This document shows, in pieces, positions 1 to 9,200 of a stretch of DNA of 64,000 nucleotides. Each line of letters opens with the position of its first letter. Positions within the stretch are counted from its first letter, which is position 1. Where the stretch lies: the NCBI GenBank assembly GCA_946183415.1, contig CAMHAM010000015.1:1-64000 (forward strand), read 5' to 3'. The notes under the pieces were generated by a model. That model was not told where the DNA came from and searched no databases. It saw nothing but the letters and a program-made list of their open reading frames with translations. The DNA is from an uncultured Prevotella sp. (GTDB lineage: Bacteria; Bacteroidota; Bacteroidia; Bacteroidales; Bacteroidaceae). The position numbers and the translations under genes were made by a program.

Positions 1-275
1 CTATTCACCACGTTGCCGTCGGCATCCTTGGTCGTCTCGCTGACGGTCTTGGTCTGGGTGCCCTCGGCGTCGGTGTCGATTTCCACAATTTTGGTAGTCG
101 TGCTGCCGTCGGCCTTGGTCACGGTCTCGGTCTCTTTGCTATTCACCACGTTGCCGTCGGCATCCTTGGTCGTCTCGCTGACGGTCTTGGTCTTGGTGCC
201 CTCGCTGTCGGTGTCAACTTCCACAATCTTGGTGATCGACGTGCCATCTTCATTTACCACAACGGTGGTACCAGA
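1..275 (-). repeat. Tandem 138-bp (46-residue) in-frame repeat
   Basis: The stretch starting at 1 restarts at 139 with only a few changes, giving a period of 138 bp. The protein unit reads roughly EIDTDAEGTQTKTVSETTKD followed by ADGNVVNSKETETVTKADGS. The unit nearest the N-terminus (about 139-275) is diverged in its first half. More copies may lie outside the window. Confidence 0.85.
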
Positions 276-1301
276 CTGGTCATCGCCGCCGGATGCATCG
301 CCGCCGGATGCACCGCCGCCGGATGCACCGCCGCCGCTGCCGGTGATGCTGGCGGTGGTGGTCTTCTGACTGTTGGCTTTATCGAGCGTGTAGTTGGTGG
401 CGGGATTGCCTGCCAATTCGAGGACGGCGTTGGTATAGTCGAGGTTGACGGTCTTGCCTTCTCCGGGCTTGGCGTCGGCGAACTCGCCAGTGATGCCAGT
501 GACGGTTACTTTATCGTTGCCGACCATCCCTTTGAGCACCATGTTCGAGCAGTCGATGGTGGCCGTGGTCGTGCCGTCATACATCTTGTCGCTGGCGGTG
601 ATGCCGCTCTCCACGTAGAGCGTGGCCTGGCTGATGGTGAAGGTCTTAGAAGCCGAGCCGGTGAAGCGCTCACTGCTCTCTTTGGCGGTGACGGTCACGG
701 TGGGCGCCTTCTCCGCGTCTTTAGCCGCTGCCTTCACATTGTTGGCGTAGGTGATGGTGAAATCGTTGGTAACGTCATTGCCTGCGTATCTTACGACGAC
801 CTCGGGCTCCTGGGCCTGTCCGTTATAGGTGATGTTGGCTGCGTTGACTTCGATGCTCACTGCTGTAGCCAGCTGTTTATACCCCAGCGCAATCCTCACG
901 TTGGCCGTGGGCATCAGGAAGGTGAATTTGTTCGGGTCGCTGGCATCGGGAGTCAGTGCCACGTCGCCGAGGATGGTGATGTCATCGGTGCCACGGGTGC
1001 GGGTACGCATCTCGACACCGTCCATGAAGGTCCTGGCCTTCACAGAGGTCAGGGCGTAACCCTCGGCGGGGGTCACGGTGAGGGTGACTTTGGCACCGGC
1101 AGGCACGGGAGCCACCTCATCGACGAGATATGTACTGACGTCCTGTGCGGGGTTCGAGCCCTCGGTATAGGTCATGGTGAACGATGCGCCTTCAGGCTTG
1201 CTGTCGGTGGTGAGTTCCACGAAGTATGTCGTTGGTTCTTGTGCGTTCGCACCCATGACTGTCATGAGCAGTGCGAGCAGAGTGATTAATATCTGTTTCA
1301 T
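1..1301 (-). CDS. Secreted repeat protein with YDG/MBG-like domains (3' end outside window)
   Basis: Reading down from 1301 gives an open frame to the window edge (433 codons, no stop). It starts MKQILITLLALLMTVMGANA, a clear signal peptide. About residues 25-130 are an unrecognised beta-rich domain. About 150-215 (ITYNGQAQEPEVVVRYAGND) and 225-320 (SDKMYDGTTTATIDCSNM) resemble the MBG/YDG bacterial Ig-like repeats of large adhesins. A Gly/Ala/Ser-rich linker (GGGASGGGASGGDASGGD) follows, then tandem 46-residue Thr/Lys/Asp-rich repeats that continue off the window. The start is 9 nt below the stop of the 1311-5051 gene on the same strand, so the two probably form an operon. The function is unknown; a surface or adhesin-like role is inferred from architecture. 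The C-terminus cannot be seen, so I cannot say whether it carries the sorting motif of its neighbours. Confidence 0.85.
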   Translation of the reverse strand, partial: MKQILITLLALLMTVMGANAQEPTTYFVELTTDSKPEGASFTMTYTEGSNPAQDVSTYLVDEVAPVPAGAKVTLTVTPAEGYALTSVKARTFMDGVEMRTRTRGTDDITILGDVALTPDASDPNKFTFLMPTANVRIALGYKQLATAVSIEVNAANITYNGQAQEPEVVVRYAGNDVTNDFTITYANNVKAAAKDAEKAPTVTVTAKESSERFTGSASKTFTISQATLYVESGITASDKMYDGTTTATIDCSNMVLKGMVGNDKVTVTGITGEFADAKPGEGKTVNLDYTNAVLELAGNPATNYTLDKANSQKTTTASITGSGGGASGGGASGGDASGGDDQSGTTVVVNEDGTSITKIVEVDTDSEGTKTKTVSETTKDADGNVVNSKETETVTKADGSTTTKIVEIDTDAEGTQTKTVSETTKDADGNVVN

Positions 1302-1310
1302 CGTTGATGG

Positions 1311-4300
1311 TTATTTTTTAATTATCACTTTCTTTCCGTTCATTATATAGATGCCCTTCTTCTGGGGTCTGCCACTCAGCTTTAGGCCTTCGAGAGTGTA
1401 CCAGGTATCGTCGGTAACTTGCTTAACTTCCTTAACTTCCCAGACTCCCGTCGTGCCGTCGCCGTTGCCGCCGAAGCCGATGGTCAGGCTGCGGGTGCCG
1501 GAGGGCGAACCGCCATTACCGCTACTCTTCGGCAGGGCGAGCCAGCAGCGGTGGGCAGCCACCGTGGCGGGCAGGTCGAGGCTGACAAACGCCTCTCCGT
1601 TGCAGCCGAAGTAGTCGTAGTCGTCGCTGGCCGTGAGGGTCTTGCCCCCCACGGTGCCCTGGAAGCAGGGCGAGGTCTCGGCGCTGCTGCCGAGGGCCTG
1701 ACTGAGGCTCCTCGAGGTCTCGCGGGCGAAATACTCGTTATCGAGGGTGGTGATGCCGACGGTGGCGATCTCGCTCGAACCATTGTATATCAATATAGGC
1801 ATACCGGCTTGGATCAGCCCGTCGGGGAGACTGGCTACCGACACCGCGTCGCCCTCTACCTGCGTCACGGCGTAGGTGGCGATGCCCTCGGCACTCACGC
1901 CGACGGCCTGGCTCTTGTCGTCGATCCATGTGTTCCAGCCCGGCATAAGCGTTTGCTGCGCCACGGTCACGGGCACGATGTAGCCTTCGCCCTGTTTCTC
2001 ACCCACACGCATCGTACCGCCCTGTTTCGTCACCATGTCGAACACGTCGCACGGCAGGAGAGTGCCCGCCACCGCTCCATCGATGCTGCTGAAGCCCGAG
2101 GTAAACTGGAAGGCCGCGCCGAGGTTCTCGTTTGAGAGCATAAATACCTTCACGCTGACTTTACCATAGTCGACAGCCGGAGCCCCGATGCCGTTGGCCA
2201 ATATGATTTTCTTGCCCTCATCGAGTTCGATGTTTGTCGTGGTTCCACTGAATGTCGGCCAGGCGGTAAACGTCACGTCATTCCTGATATAGATGCCGGT
2301 ATAGGCAACGAACGTGACGTCGCCGATGCTGCACGCCGTGGCATAAATAGTATTGGAAATGGCATATTGGTATCCCTTGACGTTTCCGCTGGTTAGCGTA
2401 AGCGAGCCTTCGTTATAGATACCAACTTCGTTGCCCGTGACCGAACTGCTACTCATCGTGAGAGAGCCATTATTACATATGCCGTCGCCGTAAGAGTTTG
2501 TGGCCTCTACGGAGGTGTCGGTGATGTTGAGCGTGCCGTCGTTACTGATGCCATTCGAGCCCCTCACGGTGACGCCGTTGATGGTCAGCGTGCCGTAGTT
2601 ACTGATGGCTTCATTGCTGGTGTTCGTGTTTTCAATCTTCGACGTCTCTGCGGTGCCGACGATCGTCAGAGCGGTGCCGCTGTTGATTGTGAGCAGAGCG
2701 CCGCTGACGGGGCCGGAAATGCCGCAATGGTCCAGTTCGAGCTTGATGGGGGCACCCTCCTTGTCCACGGTGATGGTCGTGTTGACGTCGGTGATGTCCT
2801 TCACCAGCCTCACGGTGCAGTAGGCCTCGGCATCGCTGAGCGCCTTCTCCAGCGCCTTGATGTCGGTGTCGATGTCGACGCCGTCCTTCACATATAATTC
2901 GCCGAGGCTGTCGTCCGCATCAAGGATGAAGGCCACGAGGGGCTGAGCGTCGCTCGATGCCATGACCTCGGTGCCGACGTACACGGCCGTACCGCCGCTC
3001 ACGTCGAACACGTCCTTCGGATCGACTACATCGCCGCTCTCCGCATCAGAAAATGCCGTGCCATAGCCCTGCGTGAAGCGGTAGGTGGAAGTGATGGCGG
3101 TGGAGGCATCACTCTGATAAGTTCCCACGCTGATTTTCTTCTCCGGGGCACTGAGGCCAGTAGCTTCGAACACGATGACGGGTAGGTCGCCGCGTTTAAT
3201 AAGCATGATGTCCTGATACGTCGCGCCGCTGCCTGCGGTGAACTTGGGCAGGGCCTTGAGTGTCAAGTTGCCGTAGTTTTTAATGCCGGCCTTCGTGTAG
3301 CCGTTGATTTCCACGCCTGCGCCGATAGTCACCGCGGCACTGGAATAGGCCGCGATGCCGACTTCACCGCTGATCGTACAGTTGCTGAAAGCCCCACCAT
3401 TTCCGGCATAAATGCCAGTAGATGTTCCATTGGCGGTGACTTTGCCGCCAGTGATGCTGACGCCGCCGCTGGCGTAGATAGCTTGACCAGAGGTACCGGT
3501 GGCAGTAGCCGTAACTTCGGCACCGCTGATGGTGATATTCTTGTTAGTGCCGTAGGCTTGAATGCCATAATTTGATCCGTTGGCGGTTACTTTGCCGCCA
3601 ATGATACTGAGGTCGCCACCATTGGTATAGATAGCATAATTGTTGCCGGTAGCTGTGACTTCGGAATCACTGAAAGCCCCACCTTTATAAGCGTAAATGC
3701 CATAATTTGATCCTGTAGAGGAGACAATACTACCATCTTTAATGGTGACGCAACCGTTGGTATAGATACCATCAGAACCCTCAGCCGTAACTTCGGCACT
3801 GATGATGACCACATCATTTTGGGCGTAAATTCCTTTATCCGATCCTTTGGCGGTGACTTTGCCGCCAGTGATGCTGATGCTACCGTTGCTGGCACAGATA
3901 GCTTGACCAGAGGTACGGGTGGCAATAGCCGTAACTTCAGAACCGTTGATGGTGATATTCTTGTTAGTGCCAGAGACACCAATGCCTAAAGATGTTCCAT
4001 TGGCGGTGACTTTGCCGCCAGTGATGCTGACGCTGCCGACGGTGGTATAGATACCATAAGAACCCTCAGCCGTAACTTCGGCACTGATGATGACCACATC
4101 ATTTTGGGCGTAAATGCCGTTAGATGATCCTTTGGCGGTGATTTTGCCGCCAGTGATGCTGACACCACCTCCAAAGGTATAGATAGCATTATTGCCCTCA
4201 GCCGTAACTTCGGCATCGCTGATGCTGATACTACCGCCCCAGGAATAGATTGCTTTATCATTGATGTCGTCAGTGGCAGTAGCCGTGACTTTGGAACCGA

Positions 4301-5051
4301 TGATGGTCACATCATTTTGGGCGTAAATGCCCTGTGATGTTCCATTGGCGGTGATTTTGCCGCCAGTGATGCTGATGCTACCGTTGCTGGCACAGATAGC
4401 TTGACCAGAGGTACCGGTGGCAGTAGCCGTAACTTCGGCACTGCTGATGACCACATCATTATTGGCGTAAATGCCGTTAGATGATCCTTTGGAGGTGATT
4501 TTGCCGCCAGTGATGCTGACGCTGCCGACGGTGGTATAGATACCACCAGAACCCTCAGCCGTAACTTCGGCACTGCTGATGACCACATCATTATTGGCGT
4601 AAATGCCGTTAGATGATCCTCCTGTGGCGGTGAGCTTACCCATGGTGGTGCCTGTACTTTGGCCGTAAATGCCAAGGGAACCAGGAAAATAAATGGCTCC
4701 TGAAGAGCTGTTTTCCACCTTCATCTCCACTCCGTCTGCCAGAATGATATTCACGCTGCTATAATAGTAGGAGTAGAGGGTTGAAGTATAACTGAGGTTC
4801 GTGTTGCAGATGTACCAGACCTCCTTAGGGGATTCGGAGGTGCCGCCATTTTCGCCGAGGGTGGTTTCCGAGCCATTGAGGACAATCACTCCGTCCCTCG
4901 TCCGCTCAACGCCATTAGCGTCGATGTACTTCACGCCGTCCATTGTTGACTGCGCCCATGCCGTCTGGGCGGTCATGGTAAGCAGGATAGTCGCAAGCAG
5001 CATCATCACCGCCCGCGAGAAAAGATTTCTAATGGTTTGATTCATATTCAT
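1311..5051 (-). CDS. Large secreted beta-helix-like repeat protein with C-terminal sorting-like motif
   Basis: 1246 residues. A long signal peptide (hydrophobic AVMMLLATILLTMTAQTAWA) is followed from about residue 120 to 600 by many imperfect repeats of about 40-45 residues alternating 'GSVSITGGKITAKGSSNGIY' and 'NNDVVISSAEVTAEGSGGIY'. This pattern is typical of right-handed parallel beta-helix (pectate-lyase-like) folds in exported proteins. A second repeat-like zone (about 760-920) follows. The last residues, WYTLEGLKLSGRPQKKGIY to NGKKVIIKK, match the C-terminal motif of the neighbouring surface proteins and resemble a type IX sorting signal. The approximately 130-residue module of the neighbours is replaced by a divergent region whose HRCWLALPKS recalls their NKCYLALPTS. 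M1 and M3 are both possible starts. It is transcribed from 5107-5138 and probably continues into the downstream gene. Ligand unknown. Confidence 0.85.
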   Translation of the reverse strand: MNMNQTIRNLFSRAVMMLLATILLTMTAQTAWAQSTMDGVKYIDANGVERTRDGVIVLNGSETTLGENGGTSESPKEVWYICNTNLSYTSTLYSYYYSSVNIILADGVEMKVENSSSGAIYFPGSLGIYGQSTGTTMGKLTATGGSSNGIYANNDVVISSAEVTAEGSGGIYTTVGSVSITGGKITSKGSSNGIYANNDVVISSAEVTATATGTSGQAICASNGSISITGGKITANGTSQGIYAQNDVTIIGSKVTATATDDINDKAIYSWGGSISISDAEVTAEGNNAIYTFGGGVSITGGKITAKGSSNGIYAQNDVVIISAEVTAEGSYGIYTTVGSVSITGGKVTANGTSLGIGVSGTNKNITINGSEVTAIATRTSGQAICASNGSISITGGKVTAKGSDKGIYAQNDVVIISAEVTAEGSDGIYTNGCVTIKDGSIVSSTGSNYGIYAYKGGAFSDSEVTATGNNYAIYTNGGDLSIIGGKVTANGSNYGIQAYGTNKNITISGAEVTATATGTSGQAIYASGGVSITGGKVTANGTSTGIYAGNGGAFSNCTISGEVGIAAYSSAAVTIGAGVEINGYTKAGIKNYGNLTLKALPKFTAGSGATYQDIMLIKRGDLPVIVFEATGLSAPEKKISVGTYQSDASTAITSTYRFTQGYGTAFSDAESGDVVDPKDVFDVSGGTAVYVGTEVMASSDAQPLVAFILDADDSLGELYVKDGVDIDTDIKALEKALSDAEAYCTVRLVKDITDVNTTITVDKEGAPIKLELDHCGISGPVSGALLTINSGTALTIVGTAETSKIENTNTSNEAISNYGTLTINGVTVRGSNGISNDGTLNITDTSVEATNSYGDGICNNGSLTMSSSSVTGNEVGIYNEGSLTLTSGNVKGYQYAISNTIYATACSIGDVTFVAYTGIYIRNDVTFTAWPTFSGTTTNIELDEGKKIILANGIGAPAVDYGKVSVKVFMLSNENLGAAFQFTSGFSSIDGAVAGTLLPCDVFDMVTKQGGTMRVGEKQGEGYIVPVTVAQQTLMPGWNTWIDDKSQAVGVSAEGIATYAVTQVEGDAVSVASLPDGLIQAGMPILIYNGSSEIATVGITTLDNEYFARETSRSLSQALGSSAETSPCFQGTVGGKTLTASDDYDYFGCNGEAFVSLDLPATVAAHRCWLALPKSSGNGGSPSGTRSLTIGFGGNGDGTTGVWEVKEVKQVTDDTWYTLEGLKLSGRPQKKGIYIMNGKKVIIKK
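3400..4650 (-). repeat. Beta-helix coding repeats, near-identical at DNA level
   Basis: Short DNA blocks recur many times, for example gcggtgactttgccgccagt and gccgtaacttcggcactgat on the + strand, interleaved with a block meaning NNDVVI or QNDVVI. Copies are similar enough for unequal recombination to change the number of coils. Confidence 0.8.
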
Positions 5052-5106
5052 ATTACTAACGGATTTGTTTATACTTGATTAATGGGGCCTTCGTACCATT
5101 TACGCC

Positions 5107-5138
5107 GCAAAGATACAATAAAATCCCGAAACGAACAA
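5107..5138 (-). promoter_or_regulatory. Promoter of the 1311-5051 gene, embedded in terminator
   Basis: The minus strand reads TTG (5138-5136), a 20-nt spacer, then TATCTTTGC (5115-5107). The TTG lies in the loop of the hairpin at 5121-5152. Predicted transcription starts near 5102, giving a leader of about 50 nt. Confidence 0.8.
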
Positions 5139-5152
5139 GCATTTCGGGATTT
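5121..5152 (-). terminator. Intrinsic terminator after the 5176-9969 gene
   Basis: An 11-bp perfect stem (AAATCCCGAAA / TTTCGGGATTT) with a 10-nt loop sits 23 nt below the stop codon at 5176 and ends in a T-rich tract. It is a member of the conserved CCCGAAA...TTTCGGG hairpin family seen several times in this window. Confidence 0.85.
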
Positions 5153-5175
5153 TTAATATTAATAGGGTGTGGAGG

Positions 5176-6240
5176 TTACTTTATCACGACCTTTTTACCA
5201 TTCCTGATGTAGAGGCCCTTGCCGGGCTTAGCAACGCGCTGACCTTGGAGGGTGAACCACTCATCACTCTTCGCTTCTCCACTTTTCACTTCTTTAACGT
5301 CTGTCGTGCCGTCACCTTCTGAGCCGATGCTCTTGAACTCGATCGGCAACTTGATCACTTCAGGCTCCTCGAACTTGTAATCATCCTCTGCACTACGAGT
5401 AGAAGAAACGGCTACCATCGAGGTCGGCAATGCCAAGTAGCACTTGTTGTCGCCAATTTTAGCATAACCGCTCACACTCACGAACGAACCGTCTTTACCA
5501 CTGAGATAATAGTTCGTCTGACTGCCATCTTCGGATGTCTCCTGAACCTGAATCTCATCACCACTCGTATTGCCTACGAACATGTTTTCATATCTGCTCT
5601 GAACGGCGGCAGAAGGAATCTCATAGCTATTGGGATCGCCCTTCAGCAGCACTCCCTCACCCTTCTGAACCTTCATCACACGTGTCAGCCAGATCGTCTT
5701 CGTGCTCTTATCATAGCCCGTAGCCGTGAAGGCCTTCAAACCTGATACGTTCGTGAAGTCCAAATCTACTGGAGCGGCAAACGAAGCCTTGCCAATCGAA
5801 CCAACCTTTACCGTCTGAGTGGCACCAGTTGCTGCGGCTTCGAATGTGCCTGGCAACTGCAGGTAGCACTTGTTGTTACCGATGTTCGCAGTCTTATTCA
5901 CACTCTTGAAGGTTCCGTCACCACTGAGGTAATAGTTCACCAGGTCACCATCAGTTTCCTGAATCTGAATCTTATCGCCACTGGTGTTACCCACGAACAT
6001 ATTCGTATAATAAGAGTTCTGGCTATTCGTCACAGGAACATCATAGGTCTTGTTGGCTTCGCCCTTGATCAAGACAGGCACACCGGCAGGCACATCCTTC
6101 ACACGCGTCAGCCAGATCGTGCCTTCATCCTTGTCAAAGCCAGTTGCGATATAGGCCTTTACCTTGTCAGAATAGCCAAAGTCCAGTGACTTGTCACCAC
6201 AATATGAGGCCTTACCGCTCTTGCCGATAGTGATGGCAGC
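5176..6240 (-). repeat. C-terminal module pair A+B, copy 1
   Basis: DNA for two diverged, about 130-residue modules plus the sorting-like tail. Long stretches, for example around 6020-6130, look identical to the copy at 16067-17135, implying recent duplication or gene conversion. Confidence 0.85.
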
Positions 6241-9200
6241 AGTCTCTCCCATCTCAACGATGTTCTTGAACTCTTTCCAGCCCTCAGCCTGCTCGTACAA
6301 TTTCTTCGATCCTGCAGGAACATAAAGGATACAAGTCTCAAAGTCAATACCCTCGAACTGGGTGATTACTTCTCCGGAGCGTGTCAGCATCACTCGCGTC
6401 CTGCTGGCAAACACCTTTGACAGATCAATGGGCACTGCAGACAGGCAATAAATTTCCTCCAGACCAGTACAGCCCTTGAAGGCAGCATCTCCGATGACCT
6501 GGATATTGGCAGGGATGGTCACACTGACAAGGCCCGTGCAGTTCTCAAACGCTTTTGGCGCAATCTCCTTGACGGGTACTTCGACATCATCAACAGTTAT
6601 AGATCCTGGAATGACAAAGTCGCCGACAGCCTTAGACTTATCAACACCAACGAAGGTCACGGAACCTTCTTCATCAAGCTGATAGACAGCATCGTCGATG
6701 ACAACTTCAGCCTTCGCTTCTTTTGAAGTAAAATAGCCTGGATTATCCGTACCTCCATCTATATGGGCGTAAGTATAATAGGTATGTGCGTCGTCGTAAA
6801 CAGTGCCGTTGCCACCCACGAGGCTCGTGCAGTCTGCGAACATTCCTTCACCTTTTGTAACGGCATTAATACTCCAGCCACTTCCTACATAAATCGTCGT
6901 CAGACCAGAACTATGACTGAACATATACCCCATTTCCGTCACATTGTCAGTTTTGAAGCCACTCAGGTCAAGGCTCGTCAGATCAGAACATCCACTGAAC
7001 ATAACAGTCATGCTAGTCACATTGTCCGTCTTGAAGCCCGTAACGTCAAGGCTTGTCAGGCCGGAACACCTATTGAACATATAGCTCATGTTAGTCACAT
7101 TGTCCGTTTTGAACCCTGTCACGTCAAGGCTTGTCAGGCCGGAACACCTATCGAACATATAGCTCATGTTAGTCACATTGTCCGTTTTGAACCCTGTCAC
7201 GTCAAGGCTCGTCAGACCTGAACAGCCAGAGAACATACGATACATGTCCGTCACATTATCCGTCTTGAATCCCGTCACATCAAGGCTCGTCAGGCTGGAA
7301 CAGCCCTGAAACATACAGACCATGTTCGTCACATTGTCCGTCTTGAACCCTGTCACGTCAAGGCTCGTCAGACCTGAACAACCACTGAACATGCCAGACA
7401 GATTCGTCACATTGCCAGCCTTGAACCCTGTCACGTCAAGGCTCATCAGGCTGGAACAGCCATAGAACATAGAGCCCATGTTAGTCACATTGTCCGTTTT
7501 GAACCCTGTCACGTCAAGGCTCGTCAGGCTAGAACAGCCAGAGAACATAGAGCTCATGTCCGTCACATTGTCAGTCTTCAGGAAGCTGATGCCGGTGATG
7601 GATGATAGATTCTCAAGACCATAGAACCAATAGTTCGTGCTTGTCAGCGTGGTGCAACCAGCAAATGAGGCATCGAAGACGACATTGGTAATGTTTTCCC
7701 TCTGTTCATCCCAGCCAGAATTAACATTAATTCTATGACTATCCTGATCGTAAGATATTGTAAACGGCCCTAAATCCATACCACCACGCTCTGCTTTCTG
7801 GTTGTCATAGTAGAATGTCAGCACGGTGTTATTGTCACTCAAAACGGCATAGGCTTCGATATTCTCACCTGGAGATACACCCTCGCCATCTTCCATAATA
7901 GACAAGAAATCCTTCCATACAGCAGCTTCTGCATACGCTGATTTGGTTCCTGTAGGAACTCTTAAAACACATTGCCTTTCATAGTTAGAACCAATAAATG
8001 CACTTCTAGAAACAGCCGTAATTGGTGTCTTACTTAGAACCTTGACCTCCTGTAGATTGGAACATCCATAAAAAGCATCATCGGCAATTTCTTCTACACT
8101 CTGAGGAATCACAACGGAAGTGAGACTTGTACATTTGCCAAAAGCGCTCTCTCCTATCTTTGTTACATTCTTCCCTATTGTAAGTTCTTCTATAGATGCA
8201 CTTGGAAAGGCAAAATCACCAATTGACGTTACCTCATCTCCAAAAATAATTTCTTTAAGATTCTTTTGTCCACTAAACCAGTCTACAATTACTGCACAAT
8301 GAAGCTCTACAGAAGCCAATTCGCTACATTTAAAAAAAGCACCAACTCCAACTGTTTCAATACTGGCAGGAATAACAAAAGAAGTGATTCCGCTTTTAAA
8401 GAATGCATTATCTCCGATCTCTTTAAGATTTTGAGGAATATTAATATTTGTCAATTTTTCACATTCAGCGAATGCACTTTCCCCAATAGTAGTGACAGAC
8501 TCTCCAAGTGTGACACTTTCGAGACCTTCACAATAAGAAAATGCATTATCTGATAATTTCTCTGTCTTGTCGCCAATTATAACTGCTTTCAAAGAGCCAA
8601 GCCCAGCAAACCAATCGCCGACTTCCTTGCAGTTAATCTTCAACGTAGAAACACTACATCTAAAAGCGTCCTCTCCAACATTAGTAAGAGTACTTGGGAT
8701 AACCAATGTCGATACTTTATCAAATTCCCTAAATGCTCCATCCGCAATAGCCTCTACCCCTTCACCGAGAATTAATTCTTCTACATTTATGAAGCCACCA
8801 CCAAACCAATATCTTTCAACATTCTTACAATTAATTGTTATTGAAGTGAGCGACTCACATCCTGAGAATGCTCCGCTTCCAACGCTTGTAACGCCCGACG
8901 GTATGGTAATGGATTTAAGCTTGTCGCAACCATCACAAGCACGTTCGCCAATCGAAGTCACACTTGTTGGTATGATAATGGATTCAAGATTTGGGCATTC
9001 GCAAAAAGCCATTGCGCCAATGGAGGTCACAGTCTCAGGAATCATGACTTCTGTAATGCCAAAACGCATAAACGCCTCATCGGCAATTGCGGTTACCTCA
9101 TTACCGATGACGATTTCCTTCACATAACGACCACAATAAATTGCAAAATTCGAATTCGTAGTAGCCGTTGGTGAATGATATTCAACTTTTATAGAAGACA

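Noticed and set aside
1419..2135. 238-codon plus-strand ORF
   Set aside because: Antisense of a G+C-rich coding region; low-complexity Arg/Ala/Gly composition and no family resemblance.
6763..7221. Plus-strand ORF with repeated HIVRFE...-type sequence
   Set aside because: Exact antisense of the DUF285 repeat array; the repeated look comes from the 78-bp units. No promoter or start context.
6905..7585. CRISPR-like regular repeats
   Set aside because: Period is 78 bp with no unique spacers, in frame and coding; no cas genes.
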